The notes: a model not told the origin generated them from the letters alone. A DNA stretch of 64,000 nucleotides from Halopolyspora algeriensis (GCF_003337235.1 NZ_QPJC01000010.1:62001-126000); one strand, 5' to 3'. Shown: positions 26,164 to 35,710, numbered from the stretch's first letter. Program-made: numbers and translations.

Positions 26164-27143
26164 CAACCCCGCCCACGATGACGTTGGCCGCCGGGCCGGC
26201 CGCCACGAAGATCCTCGGGTTCGGCAGTACCCAGGGCAACCGCGTGGTCACCAACGACGACCTCGCGCAGGTCGTCGAGACCGACGACGAGTGGATCCAG
26301 CAGCGTGTCGGCATCGTCAGCCGCAGGCTCGGCGACGACGATCAGACCGTGGTCACCATGGCCGTGGAAGCCGGCGCGAAGGCGATCGCCGACGCGGGCC
26401 TCACACCGGCCGATGTGGACCAGGTCATCATCGCGACCTGCACCATGCCCGGTCCCATCCCGAACGCTGCGGCCCAGGTCGCCGACCGGATCGGCATCAC
26501 GGCCTCCGGCGCCTTCGACCTCAACGCGGCCTGTGCCGGGTTCTGCTACGCGCTCAACGCGGCCTCCGATTTCGTCCGCGGCGGCTCCGCGCGCCGTGTC
26601 CTGGTCATCGGCGCGGAGCGGTTCCAGGAATGGTTGGACTGGCAGGACCGCGCGAACTGCATCATCTTCGCCGACGGTGCCGGTGCCGCCGTCGTCGGTC
26701 CCGCCGAAGAGCCCGCGATCGGGCCGGCGTCCCTCGGCAGCGCCGGGGATCTCGTGGACACCATCTACCTGCGGGACAACCGCTACATCTACCAGGAGGG
26801 CCAGACGGTCTTCCGGTGGGCGACCACCCAGGTCGCACCGGTCGCCGCCCGCGCCGTGGAGCAGGCGGGGCTTCGGCTGGGCGATGTCGACGCCCTGATC
26901 GCACACCAGGCGAACCTGCGCATCGTGGAAGCGATCGCGCGGAAGCTGCAAAGTCAGGGTGCCCGTAGCGACCTCGTGGTCGCCCGTGACATCGTGCATT
27001 CCGGCAACACGTCCGCCGCCTCGATCCCGCTCGCCATCGATCACATGCGCTCGGCGGGCGAGATCAACAGTGGCGACGTGCTGCTCCTGGTCGGTTTCGG
27101 GGCGGGACTGTCCTACGCCGGTCAGGTGGTGATCTGCCCGTGA
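26160..27143 (+). CDS. fabH: beta-ketoacyl-ACP synthase III
   Basis: The protein has 327 residues with the catalytic triad of FabH: Cys in DLNAACAGFCYAL, His in LIAHQANLRI and Asn in VHSGNTSAASIPLA. It condenses an acyl-CoA primer with malonyl-ACP to start chains. M. tuberculosis keeps its fabH elsewhere, whereas the Streptomyces order fabD-fabH-acpP-fabF matches this locus. The GTG start overlaps the fabD stop by four bases. Confidence 0.95.
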   Translation: MTTPPTMTLAAGPAATKILGFGSTQGNRVVTNDDLAQVVETDDEWIQQRVGIVSRRLGDDDQTVVTMAVEAGAKAIADAGLTPADVDQVIIATCTMPGPIPNAAAQVADRIGITASGAFDLNAACAGFCYALNAASDFVRGGSARRVLVIGAERFQEWLDWQDRANCIIFADGAGAAVVGPAEEPAIGPASLGSAGDLVDTIYLRDNRYIYQEGQTVFRWATTQVAPVAARAVEQAGLRLGDVDALIAHQANLRIVEAIARKLQSQGARSDLVVARDIVHSGNTSAASIPLAIDHMRSAGEINSGDVLLLVGFGAGLSYAGQVVICP

Positions 27144-27221
27144 GTGCAGCACACCGCAGCCATTCCTGAAGCCCTCCCGGAGAGGAACCGGGGGCTCGAC
27201 GTGAGCAAGGAAGGAATCACC

Positions 27222-27461
27222 GTGGCGAACGAGGAAATCACACAAGGTCTCGCAGGCATCGTCGAAGAGGTCGCCGGTGTGGACGCCGACGACGTGTCGA
27301 CCGAGAAGTCCTTTGTGGATGACCTGGACATCGACTCGCTGTCGATGGTGGAGATCGCCGTCCAGGCCGAGGACAAGTTCGGGGTCAAGATTCCGGACGA
27401 CGAACTGGCCAACCTCAAGACCGTGGGCGATGCGGTGGACTACATCGCCAAGAACGCATGA
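27222..27461 (+). CDS. acpP: acyl carrier protein
   Basis: The protein has 79 residues, acidic, with the phosphopantetheine serine in DDLDIDSLSMVEI. It carries the growing acyl chain for FabH and FabF. I chose the GTG at 27222 because AAGGAAGGA precedes it and the length then fits other actinobacterial ACPs; a GTG at 27201 would add seven residues. Its stop overlaps the fabF start (ATGA). Confidence 0.95.
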   Translation: MANEEITQGLAGIVEEVAGVDADDVSTEKSFVDDLDIDSLSMVEIAVQAEDKFGVKIPDDELANLKTVGDAVDYIAKNA

Positions 27462-28705
27462 CCACAACCGATGTCGTGATCACAGGTCTCGGCGCGACGA
27501 CACCGCTCGGCGGTGACGTCGCGTCCACCTGGGACGGATTGATCAGTGGACGCAGCGGGGTCCGCAAGACCGAAGCCGAGTGGGTCGACACCTACGACCT
27601 GCCCGCACGGATCTCGGCCCCGCTGGCCCAGGAACCCGGCGAGATCCTTCCCCGGGTGCAACTGCGCAGGATGGACCGCTGTGAGCAGATCGCGGTGGTC
27701 GCCGCCCGGCAGGCGTGGTCCGACGCCGGCTTCGACATGCCCTCCGACGAGCAGCAGCCGGTCGATCCCGACCGGCTCGGGGTGGCTGTCGGCACCGGCA
27801 TCGGTGGCCCGCTCACGCTGCTCGAGCAGCACGACCTGCTCAAGGAACAGGGCCTGCGCAAGGTGTCCCCGCTGACCGTGCCGATGCTCATGCCCAACGG
27901 CCCGGCCGCGCACGTGAGCCTGGACCTCAAGGCCCGGGCCGGGGTGCACTCCCCCGCCTCGGCATGCGCGTCGGGTGCGGAGGGACTGGCCACCGGGATG
28001 CAGATGATCCAGTCCGGACGCGCCGATGTGGTGGTGGCAGGTGGCGCCGAAGCCTGCATCCATCCCATCACGGTCGCCGGTTTCGTCCAGTCCCGGACTC
28101 TGAGCACGCGCAACGACGAGCCCGAAAAGGCCTCCCGGCCGTTCGACACCGACCGTGACGGTTTCGTCATGGGTGAGGGTGCCGGTGTGGTGGTGCTGGA
28201 AAGCGCCGAGCACGCCAGGGCTCGCGGTGCTCGTGTCTACGCCCGGTTGGGCGGAGCGGGGATCACGTCCGATGCCCACCACATCACCGGTAACCACCCC
28301 GACGGTGTGGGACAGGTCAACGCGATCAACAGCGCGGTCTCCGCTGCCGGCTTGTCCGGCGACGACATCGGCCACGTCAACGCACATGCGACCTCCACGG
28401 TGGTCGGTGACGTCGGTGAGGCCGCTGCCGTGCGCAAGGCCGTCGGGGACCACGTCGTGCTCACCGCCCCCAAGGGGGCACTGGGTCATCTCGTCGGCGG
28501 AGCCGGCGCGGTGGAGAGCATCGTCACCATCCTGTCGATTCACACCGGTCTGATCCCGGCGACCCGGAACCTGGACAACCTCGACCCGAAGGTCGAACTC
28601 GACGTGGTGGCCGGGGAGCCACGCAAGGTCGAGTTGACCGCCGCGGTCAACGACTCCTTCGGTTTCGGCGGGCACAACGTCGCCCTCGCGTTCGTTCGGC
28701 CCTGA
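27458..28705 (+). CDS. fabF: beta-ketoacyl-ACP synthase II
   Basis: The protein has 415 residues with the KAS active site: Cys in PASACASGAEG, His in VNAHATSTVVGD and His in APKGALGHLVGGAGA. It elongates acyl-ACP with malonyl-ACP. The HATST form is usual in actinobacterial KasA/FabF. It is coupled to acpP by a four-base overlap. A single KAS II is present, unlike the kasA-kasB pair of mycobacteria. Confidence 0.95.
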   Translation: MTTTDVVITGLGATTPLGGDVASTWDGLISGRSGVRKTEAEWVDTYDLPARISAPLAQEPGEILPRVQLRRMDRCEQIAVVAARQAWSDAGFDMPSDEQQPVDPDRLGVAVGTGIGGPLTLLEQHDLLKEQGLRKVSPLTVPMLMPNGPAAHVSLDLKARAGVHSPASACASGAEGLATGMQMIQSGRADVVVAGGAEACIHPITVAGFVQSRTLSTRNDEPEKASRPFDTDRDGFVMGEGAGVVVLESAEHARARGARVYARLGGAGITSDAHHITGNHPDGVGQVNAINSAVSAAGLSGDDIGHVNAHATSTVVGDVGEAAAVRKAVGDHVVLTAPKGALGHLVGGAGAVESIVTILSIHTGLIPATRNLDNLDPKVELDVVAGEPRKVELTAAVNDSFGFGGHNVALAFVRP

Positions 28706-28748
28706 CCGGTTCCCGACCACACTCAGCCCGTCACCTGCGGAGGCATTC

Positions 28749-30185
28749 ATGACCGCTCTGGCCACGCGTCCCGACAGCCAACAGACCGAGCAGGATCCGC
28801 GTGACCCGGAACTGCGGTTGGCCCAGTTGTTCGACCCCGACTCGATGACACCGCTGCATCCGCGCGATGCCAGCGGGGTGTACGCGGTGCAGGGCCGTAT
28901 CGACGGGGCCACGGTGATCGCCTACTGCACCGACGGCACCAAGATGGGCGGAGCGATGGGCACCGAGGGGTGCCGACACATCGTGGAGGCCATCGACACG
29001 GCGGTGCGCCGGCGGTGCCCGGTGATCGGGCTGTGGCATTCGGGAGGCGCGCGCCTGGCCGAGGGAGTCGAAGCCCTCGACGCCGTCGGCCAGGTGTTCG
29101 CGGCGATGATCCGCGCCTCGGGCAAGGTGCCGCAGATCTCGGTGGTGCTGGGCCCGGCCGCGGGCGGCGCCGCCTACGGTCCGGCGCTGACCGACGTGGT
29201 GATCATGGCCCCGACCGGGCGAGTGTTCGTCACCGGCCCGGACGTGGTGCGCAGCGTGACCGGTGAGGAGATCGACCAGGACGGGCTCGGCGGGGCCGAG
29301 GCGCACGGCAAGAAGTCCGGCGTGGTTCACGTCGTCGCGGCCGACGAGCCGGACGCCTACCGCCGGGCCCGGCACCTGACCGGGCTGTTCGCGCGGCCGG
29401 GCCTGTTCGACCTCCACTCGGTACAAACCGAGCAGGACCTGCGCGCGCTGCTGCCGGAAACCGCGCGGCGTGCCTATGATGTCAAGCCGGTGATCCGGGG
29501 CATCCTCGACACCGATACCGACGAGGCCAGCGATTTCCAGGAATTCCAGGCCAAGTGGGCTCCCAACGTCGTCACCGGGCTCGGCAGGCTCGGTGGCCGG
29601 ACCGTGGGTGTGATCGCCAACAACCCGCTGCGCAAGGGCGGGTGTCTGGACTCGCTGTCGGCGGAGAAGGCCGCCCGTTTCGTGCGGATGTGCGACTCCT
29701 TCGGCATCCCGCTGCTGGTCATGGTCGACGTTCCCGGCTACCTGCCCGGGGTGGGCCAGGAATGGGGCGGTGTCGTGCGGCGAGGGGCGAAGCTGCTGCA
29801 CGCCTTCGGTGAAGCCGTCGTTCCCCGGGTGACCCTGGTGACCCGCAAGTCCTACGGCGGCGCCTACATCGCCATGAACGCCCGCTCCCTCGGGGCGACC
29901 ACGGTGTTCGCCTGGCCGGAGGCCGAGGTCGCGGTCATGGGCGCCAAGGCCGCGGTCGGCATCCTGCACCGCAAGGCACTGGCCGCAGCGCCGGACGACG
30001 AACGCGAAGCGCTGCAGGACAAACTCGCCGAAGAGCACCAGCGGGTGGCAGGCGGTGTCGACCGTGCGAAGTCCATCGGCGTGGTCGACGAGGTCATCGA
30101 ACCCAGCCAGACCCGCCGCCGCATCGCCGAAGCACTCGCCGCCGCTCCTGCCGGGTGCGGCGCCCACGGCAACATCCCCCTGTAG
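28749..30185 (+). CDS. accD6: acyl-CoA carboxylase carboxyltransferase beta subunit (AccD6-like)
   Basis: The protein has 478 residues and both crotonase-like halves of the carboxyltransferase: GLWHSGGARLAEGVEALDAV with LGPAAGGAAYGPALTD, and later VPGYLPGVGQEWGGVVRRGA with TRKSYGGAYIAMN. It transfers carboxyl from biotin to acetyl- or propionyl-CoA, making the malonyl-CoA used by FabD. In mycobacteria accD6 closes the same operon. The start has GCGGAGG before it. The biotin-carrying subunit is not in the window. Confidence 0.92.
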   Translation: MTALATRPDSQQTEQDPRDPELRLAQLFDPDSMTPLHPRDASGVYAVQGRIDGATVIAYCTDGTKMGGAMGTEGCRHIVEAIDTAVRRRCPVIGLWHSGGARLAEGVEALDAVGQVFAAMIRASGKVPQISVVLGPAAGGAAYGPALTDVVIMAPTGRVFVTGPDVVRSVTGEEIDQDGLGGAEAHGKKSGVVHVVAADEPDAYRRARHLTGLFARPGLFDLHSVQTEQDLRALLPETARRAYDVKPVIRGILDTDTDEASDFQEFQAKWAPNVVTGLGRLGGRTVGVIANNPLRKGGCLDSLSAEKAARFVRMCDSFGIPLLVMVDVPGYLPGVGQEWGGVVRRGAKLLHAFGEAVVPRVTLVTRKSYGGAYIAMNARSLGATTVFAWPEAEVAVMGAKAAVGILHRKALAAAPDDEREALQDKLAEEHQRVAGGVDRAKSIGVVDEVIEPSQTRRRIAEALAAAPAGCGAHGNIPL

Positions 30186-30198
30186 CGCCCGCGGGGTG

Positions 30199-30792
30199 TC
30201 AGCACGGCCGTGCCAGTGAACTCTCCGGCAGACCGACACCGAAGCGGAGTCCGCCCGAATCCCGCACCACCGGATAGACCACGCGCCATCGCAGGCATCC
30301 CACCTGCATCGACGGAGGCGCATCCGAAGGGTCCTGCGTGCTGGTGAACGTCAACATCACCCGCAGGGAGTCCTGCGGTCCCGGCATGATCCGCAGCACC
30401 CTGATGCTGCCGTCCCGAGTGGTTCGGTACTCCTCGCGCCAGGCGCTCTCGGGCTGACGTCGCTGCTTTTCCTCCACGACCGTGGTCTTCCACCGGTCGT
30501 AGCGCTTGAGATTGATGGAATTGAAGTGCGTCTGCAGCAGGATGCGCACGGCGACGTGGTCGGGATGCTCGGTGGCACTCGGGCTCAGTTCGACCCTGCT
30601 CGAACCCGGCTCCTTCCCCGGTCCTGCGGTGTTCGGCACCGGAGACACCGACCCCTCGCTCGGGGGAGCCCCGTACAGTACGCGCGCTGCCGCTCCGGCT
30701 GCGACAGCGGCGACGAGGACGACGGCGGCGACAGGCACTCCCCACTTCAACCACGGAATCCCCGAACGCCCGGGGCGGGCAGTCGCACGCAC
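30199..30792 (-). CDS. hypothetical membrane-anchored extracytoplasmic protein
   Basis: The protein has 197 residues. A single membrane helix lies at residues 18-38 (VPVAAVVLVAAVAAGAAARV), followed by a proline/serine-rich linker and an external domain of about 120 residues (HVAVRILLQTHFNSINLKRY...YRTTRDGSIRVLRIM). The fold resembles the small NTF2/Mce-associated outer domains but I cannot assign it. It converges on accD6 with 13 bases between the stop codons. Confidence 0.6.
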   Translation of the reverse strand: MRATARPGRSGIPWLKWGVPVAAVVLVAAVAAGAAARVLYGAPPSEGSVSPVPNTAGPGKEPGSSRVELSPSATEHPDHVAVRILLQTHFNSINLKRYDRWKTTVVEEKQRRQPESAWREEYRTTRDGSIRVLRIMPGPQDSLRVMLTFTSTQDPSDAPPSMQVGCLRWRVVYPVVRDSGGLRFGVGLPESSLARPC

Positions 30793-30938
30793 CCCACCGA
30801 GCCTGCCACACCGCCGAAGAGCATCGTCGCAGGATCCGGTGTCGGATCCCGTTCATGTCCGACCGCTCCGCCTCCTCGGCGGTGTCCCTCGCCCGCGGTG
30901 GTCGGCTTCGCGGCACGGCCGACCCGCACCGGCGTCTC

Positions 30939-31454
30939 CTAACCGACGTGGTGCAGCCAGGTCACGGGGGCGCCGTCGCCGGCCCGGCGGAACGGTTCGA
31001 GAGCGTCGTCCCAGGCGGCACCCAGCAACTGATCGACGCGGTAACCGAACGCTTCGGTACCTGTGCTGCTGGTCGCCAGCGTGCGCAACTGGTCCTCCTT
31101 GACCACGATATCGCCGTTGGCGCCGGTGCAGGCACGCCACAGGCCGAGTTCGGGAACGTGGCAGAACCGCTGCCCGTCCATCCCCGGACTGGGGTCCTCG
31201 GTGACCTCGAACCGCAACATCGGCCAAGCGCGCAAAGCGGTCACCAACCGAGCCCCGGCTCCCGGCTCGGCCGACCAGGCGCATTCGGCACGCAACTGCC
31301 CGGGCAGGGCAGGCTGCTCCGTCCAGCGCAGGTCGATTCGAGTATCGAGTGCGCCGGAGATCGCCCATTCGACATGCGGACAGACCGCAGCCGGTGACGA
31401 GTGGATGTAGACCACACCTTCCGTCGGGCCACGGGCGCTGCCACGAGTGCTCAC
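30939..31454 (-). CDS. DUF3145 family protein
   Basis: The protein has 171 residues and contains GVVYIHSSPAAVCPHVEWAI, ELRA-type strands, CHVPELGLWRACTGANGDIV and the C-terminal WDDALEPFRRAG. This is DUF3145, an actinobacterial family of unknown function, here in its usual neighbourhood downstream of the FAS operon. Two adjacent GTG codons (31457, 31454) could start it; the second has GGAGG at the better distance. Confidence 0.88.
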   Translation of the reverse strand: MSTRGSARGPTEGVVYIHSSPAAVCPHVEWAISGALDTRIDLRWTEQPALPGQLRAECAWSAEPGAGARLVTALRAWPMLRFEVTEDPSPGMDGQRFCHVPELGLWRACTGANGDIVVKEDQLRTLATSSTGTEAFGYRVDQLLGAAWDDALEPFRRAGDGAPVTWLHHVG

Positions 31455-31758
31455 CACTGACCTCCGCTGTTCGACGAGGGACGTCTTCCCCTACGGCCTC
31501 GTCTGCACGCGGTCATCAGCCGATCACTCGCTGCGTCATTCTGCATTGCCGGTGCGCACCCGCGCCACAGGAGAGACCAGCCGGGAGCGGTACCGATCCG
31601 GCCCGTTGCGCTGCCGCACGAGCTGCCAGTGCCGGCTTTCACGGAAGAAAACCGCAGTTCTCGGCGCTACCGGGCATTCCTCGACCTTCCCCGAATGCCG
31701 CAGTGCCCCGGTGGGACACGAGTGTTGATACCACCCGAACGGGGCAATGCCGGTCCGC
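31455..31758. other. intergenic stretch without a recognisable gene
   Basis: This region lies between the DUF3145 start and the end of the next minus-strand gene. Frames on both strands are cysteine- and arginine-rich shadows. I see no RNA, hairpin or repeat. It must contain the DUF3145 promoter. Confidence 0.4.
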
Positions 31759-32406
31759 TCATGCGTCGGGGGGCTCGGGTACTCCGGTGCGGCCACCGTC
31801 GCTTCCGCGCCCGGCGGGGACCGCACCGGGCGCTGTCGCCACGTAGGGGCGGCACAGCCGGAACACGAACACTCCGGGAGCGAACAGGGGAACCACCGCC
31901 GACAGTGCCGCTGCCGAAACACCGGCCCGCAGCACATTGTGCGACGGCGCTGTCGGGCGGCGGTCCACGAACCGGTTGTTGGCCAGCGAGCAGAGCCATG
32001 CCAGCAGGATGAAGCCCACCATCGCAGCCAGCGCGATCACCACCGACGGCTGGTACCCGAGTCGCTCGGACGCGAGCATGACGGCGACCCAGCCGAGCAA
32101 GGCAGGTGCCTGGCCGCGCTCGCTCGTGGCCGCCCACAGGAGCCCTCCCAGCACGGACACCAGCGGCGCCAGCTGTCCCCATGCCTGCGCAACCCGCCGA
32201 CCCCACGGCGACAGGGCAAGGCCGAAGCGGTTACCGAGCTCGCCGAGCACATCCAGTGCGGAGGGAGCGGTTTCCGGCACGATGAACTGGCCGCCGACCC
32301 ACCACAGCACCCATGTCGACACGCCGAAAGCCGCAACCTGCTGCCAGCGTGGACGGTGCCCCGCAGTGCGGCACAACCTGATCACTTCCCGCCATGGCCC
32401 GTACAC
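31759..32406 (-). CDS. hypothetical integral membrane protein
   Basis: The protein has 215 residues and five to six hydrophobic segments (for example VAAFGVSTWVLWWVGGQFIV, PSVVIALAAMVGFILLAWLC and AGVSAAALSAVVPLFAPGVF), with a glycine-rich polar tail. The GTG at 32406 is preferred because GGAGGTG lies eight bases upstream; a GTG at 32445 would add 13 glycine-rich residues. I cannot name the family. Confidence 0.65.
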   Translation of the reverse strand: MYGPWREVIRLCRTAGHRPRWQQVAAFGVSTWVLWWVGGQFIVPETAPSALDVLGELGNRFGLALSPWGRRVAQAWGQLAPLVSVLGGLLWAATSERGQAPALLGWVAVMLASERLGYQPSVVIALAAMVGFILLAWLCSLANNRFVDRRPTAPSHNVLRAGVSAAALSAVVPLFAPGVFVFRLCRPYVATAPGAVPAGRGSDGGRTGVPEPPDA

Positions 32407-32694
32407 GTGATGAGCACCTCCGCCACCGTTCCCGGATCGCGCCACCGTCGATGCTGATCAATGGTGGTGCTGCCACCCGGGCATTGCCCCCATCACGGGC
32501 ATGTCCCGATCACGAAGCGTGCACAATGGACTTCTGTCGCCGGGTGGTGGCATCGTTGCCGCGGTGCTTGCTTTGCCTGCGGTATCGGTACTTCGCCTGC
32601 TGACCCAGAATGGGCAGCAGTTGCCCGATGGTTCTGTGAGGAGGCAGGGCCTGCCCCGTGCGCCGAGGCGTGCACGAGGCAAGCCCACATTCGA

Positions 32695-33513
32695 ATGAAA
32701 TTCGGTATCTCGACGTTCGTGACCGACGAGGGAATCGCTCCTGCCGAGCTCGGAAAGGCCCTGGAGGAACGCGGGTTCGACTCGATGTTTCTCGCCGAGC
32801 ACACCCATATCCCGGCGAGCCGGGAAACCCCCTATCCCGGTGGGGAACCACTGCCGCGGATCTATTACCGCACGCTGGATCCGTTCGTGAGCCTGACAGC
32901 CGCCGCCACCGCCACCGAGCACCTGCTCGTGGCCACCGGGATCGCACTGGTCATCGAGCGCGACCCGATCACCACGGCCAAGGAGGTGGCCAGTCTCGAC
33001 CACATCTCGGGTGGCCGGGTGATCTTCGGTGTCGGCGCCGGCTGGAACCGTGAGGAGATGCGCAACCACGGTACCGATCCGGCCCGCCGCGGTGCGCTGA
33101 TGGACGAGCGGATCCGGGCGATGCGGGAGATCTGGGCCCGGGACGAGGCCGAGTTCCACGGCGAACATGTCGATTTCGACCCGATCCACTCTTGGCCCAA
33201 GCCCGTCCAGCAGCCACATCCGCCGATCTACGTCGGCGGTGAGAGCGAGCGCTCGGTGGCGCGCGTGGCCGAGTACGGGGGTGGATGGCTGCCACGCGCG
33301 GGCACCGAGGACCTGGGGGCGCGGATCGAACGCGTGCGGGAGCAAGCGGGCCGGCGCGTGCCCGTGTCGGTGTACGCGGCGCCGCACGATGCCTCCACTC
33401 TCGAGGACTACGCGCAGGCCGGTGTGGACAGAGTCCTGTTCTACCTGCCGACCAAGCCGCGGGACGCGACACTGGAATATCTCGACCGGTTGGCCGAGAC
33501 GGCCGGAATGTGA
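32695..33513 (+). CDS. LLM-class, probably F420-dependent, oxidoreductase
   Basis: The protein has 272 residues in a luciferase-like TIM barrel: KFGISTFVTDEGIAPAELGK, FLAEHTHIP, then LDHISGGRVIFGVGAGWNRE and the C-terminal PPIYVGGESERSVARVAEYG. Actinobacterial proteins of this pattern mostly use cofactor F420 rather than FMN. The substrate is unknown. The ATG at 32695 is the natural start; upstream residues in the frame are shadow-like. Confidence 0.87.
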   Translation: MKFGISTFVTDEGIAPAELGKALEERGFDSMFLAEHTHIPASRETPYPGGEPLPRIYYRTLDPFVSLTAAATATEHLLVATGIALVIERDPITTAKEVASLDHISGGRVIFGVGAGWNREEMRNHGTDPARRGALMDERIRAMREIWARDEAEFHGEHVDFDPIHSWPKPVQQPHPPIYVGGESERSVARVAEYGGGWLPRAGTEDLGARIERVREQAGRRVPVSVYAAPHDASTLEDYAQAGVDRVLFYLPTKPRDATLEYLDRLAETAGM

Positions 33514-33606
33514 GTGCCTGTCTTTGATTTGGCTCTTTCGCTCGAATGATCAGCCTGAGCAGAGTGACCCGCTCCGGCGTATTCGATCGGAATGCCCGCA
33601 GGCGGG

Positions 33607-33715
33607 CATCAGCAAGGCAGCTGGCCACGTGGCGGAGAAGTGGCTACTCGATGTGGCCTGCAACGCCGCAAGGCGCCGCCTGAGACGGCGGTTCAGCAAC
33701 CACCTGACCAAGTCC
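33607..33715. repeat. dispersed intergenic repeat, copy 1
   Basis: The core CACGTGGCGGAGAAGTGGCT plus ACTCGA (33626-33651) is identical over 26 bases to 47867-47892. A short box TCAGCAAGGCA stands before it in both copies, and the sequence after it stays similar (AGGCGC.GCC..., CAACCACCTG). Both copies lie between genes. It follows the LLM oxidoreductase and is not part of a clear gene. Confidence 0.6.
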
Positions 33716-33939
33716 CAAGACGGGCTCTGAAAGAGCCGCGGTGACGGAGACGGCAGCCGCCGTCCCGGCACCACCGCCGGGTCACGACCACCGTTTCGGA
33801 CAGGCGGTGATCGAGTGGTCCGTGCCGGCAGGCAGCGTGCACCTGCCGGCCGGGCCCTACCCGCAGTGCGGGCACTTGGGTGGACCGCCATCCTGGGGCG
33901 GAATCATCGGCCCACCACACTGGGAGCACATCGCTGACG

Positions 33940-34332
33940 TCACTCCTGTTCGTGATGTCCCTCCGGGCAGTCGTCGACCGTGACCGCCTCGACCCAGAGG
34001 TCCACACGGTCGTGCTCACGACTGATCGAGACGTGCACGCTGTCGCCGCGTGCGGCAGCGATTTCATCGGCGGCCCGATCGTGATCGAGGTGTCCGCTGT
34101 CACCGACGTGCCCCCATCCGGCGTTCTCGCCGAGCAACTTCACCCCGATCCGGGGCGAGTGCTCGCGGCTCATCACGGTCAGCCACCGGGCCACGTCCCT
34201 CGGGTTGCGCAACACCTCATCGGGCTCACGAGCGAGGCGGTCGACCCGAGTGGACGAACCCTGCTCCTGCCGTATCTCGCTGTACGCGTGCCAGTGCTTC
34301 CCGCTTCGCCGCCAGTCAGCCGGATCGTGCAT
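33940..34332 (-). CDS. hypothetical protein
   Basis: The protein has 130 residues, is hydrophilic and rich in His, Arg and Asp (DPADWRRSGKHWHAYSEIRQ, DVARWLTVMSREHSPRIGVK, RGDSVHVSISREHDRVDLWV). It has no membrane segment or motif that I know. The ATG at 34332 is chosen over an upstream GTG because the latter is too far from the GGAGG. Codon use looks genuine for the genome. Confidence 0.5.
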   Translation of the reverse strand: MHDPADWRRSGKHWHAYSEIRQEQGSSTRVDRLAREPDEVLRNPRDVARWLTVMSREHSPRIGVKLLGENAGWGHVGDSGHLDHDRAADEIAAARGDSVHVSISREHDRVDLWVEAVTVDDCPEGHHEQE

Positions 34333-34758
34333 GTGTTTCGTTCCACTCACGCTCGTTCGTACGGCACCTCCTTCCCGTGAAGGCACGGAACCGAGGGGCA
34401 GTGCGGCAGTCCGGCGCACACCACCCGCGGATTTTGATCGATACAGTATCGCCGATCGCGACCTCCGGAGGGGCACACGTCACTCACACGGAAATGATCA
34501 CACGTTCACGCTCTCCTCAGTGGACCGAAGTGGAGCATCGATTCATCGGCCATGTGGAGTGCGGGTCACTCGAGCAAGCGCCGGCGGCCACACGGAGTGC
34601 ACGCCGAACGAGCCCAGCCCGCGCGTCGCTGCCGAGGTCATGCCCTCGGGTACCGCGCGCAGCGGCCGATACGGGTGCTGACGGTGGCGTGGGCACACCG
34701 TTGCCACACACCCTGACGGGTTCACCGAGCAAGCACGGTTATCGCAGGTCGGTCGAGT

Positions 34759-34831
34759 GGGGCGGGCCGGACTTGAACCGGCGTCTTACGGATTATGAGT
34801 CCGCTGCTCTGACCGTCTGAGCTACCGCCCC
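34759..34831 (-). tRNA. tRNA-Met (anticodon CAT)
   Basis: The 73-base minus-strand gene has acceptor arms GGGGCGG and CCGCCCC, a T-loop GGTTCAAGTCC and the anticodon stem-loop GGACTCATAATCC. The anticodon is CAU. The body resembles the elongator tRNA-Met of actinomycetes; a tRNA-Ile with modified CAU cannot be excluded from sequence alone. CCA is not encoded. Confidence 0.88.
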
Positions 34832-34910
34832 GTGGGAACCAGAACGATCGTAGCGAGCATGCACGGTGCGACGGAGCCCGGGGCAGCACTCCCCTCGGCA
34901 CTCGCGCATC

Positions 34911-34947
34911 GAAAAAGGTCGGCGCCTCGCACAGGAGACGCCGACCT
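34911..34947 (-). terminator. rho-independent terminator
   Basis: On the minus strand AGGTCGGCG pairs with CGCCGACCT across a short loop and is followed by TTTTTC. It lies 24 bases downstream of the small membrane protein gene at 34971-35180 and is a textbook intrinsic terminator, unusual in such GC-rich DNA. Confidence 0.85.
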
Positions 34948-34970
34948 CGACCCCACTGCGATCGCGACGT

Positions 34971-35180
34971 TCACCGCCCCATGAACGTCGCGATATCGAA
35001 CGAACCGGTGATCTCACCGATAACCACCGCGGTCGCCAGTAGCGCACTGATGCCGGCCACCGTCAACACCGCCAGCATGATCAGGTACACGACTGCCTTG
35101 AGCGGCTTCGGCAACCGAGTCACCGAGGACAGGTCGGGCAGCCAGAGGTGTGGTTCCTTGCCGATCCCTGGTGTGGACAT
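34971..35180 (-). CDS. small hypothetical membrane protein
   Basis: The protein has 69 residues. A polar N-terminus (residues 1-24) is followed by one long or two short hydrophobic segments (VVYLIMLAVLTVAGISALLA) and a short polar end. GGGGGAG precedes the ATG, and an intrinsic terminator lies just after the stop, so it is an independent small gene. The family is not recognised. Confidence 0.65.
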   Translation of the reverse strand: MSTPGIGKEPHLWLPDLSSVTRLPKPLKAVVYLIMLAVLTVAGISALLATAVVIGEITGSFDIATFMGR

Positions 35181-35600
35181 TGCTACTCCCCCGTTTCATC
35201 ACGTCCCCGTCTTCCGACACCACTGCCCCGGGGACGGAAAGCAATGGCTCTCCTGTCGTGTATAGCTCATCGTGAGCCCGCTCGGCTTGCCGGAAGTCCG
35301 CCGCAAAACCGAAGGGAACCGCCCTCCACGGCCTTGCTGACCTGCAACGAAAGTGCTCCGTATGCGCAGAGCGGTACAGCAGCGACATCACCGGGCCCCG
35401 TGGATCGTTACCCGAGCCTGACCTTCTCGACACCCAACCGCTCATGTAGGTGACGAACGCATCACGAGAACACGTGCCGTGACCGGCCGAGGAGCGGCAC
35501 CGTGGTTCCCTCGCCCGCCCTCGAACCCGGTAACCCTGTGCTCAAAGGCATGACACACGAAGGAGGGGACGCGCCGGCAAAAACCTGCGCCGTATCCGAA
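35181..35600. other. intergenic stretch without a recognisable gene
   Basis: This region lies between two divergent genes. The only candidate frames are shadow-like. It must hold the promoter of the small membrane protein and the upstream part of the GGDEF-EAL promoter. I see no RNA gene. Confidence 0.4.
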
Positions 35601-35622
35601 AAATTACCACGGACAGTAATTT
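35601..35622. promoter_or_regulatory. AT-rich inverted repeat upstream of the GGDEF-EAL gene
   Basis: AAATTAC and GTAATTT form perfect 7-base arms around eight bases, about 90 bases before the start codon at 35711. In this GC-rich genome the AT-rich palindrome stands out as a likely operator or part of the promoter. Confidence 0.4.
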
Positions 35623-35710
35623 CATTGGCTCCATATGCAGCAATGATGGGTATAGTCACTCCAACGGGAGAAGAGCTCCGCGACGGGACTGTGCGTATCG
35701 GAGGACGCAT

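Noticed and set aside
34759-34831. tRNA-Ile with modified CAT anticodon
   Set aside because: The body and the GGACTCATAATCC arm resemble elongator tRNA-Met more; the alternative cannot be fully excluded.
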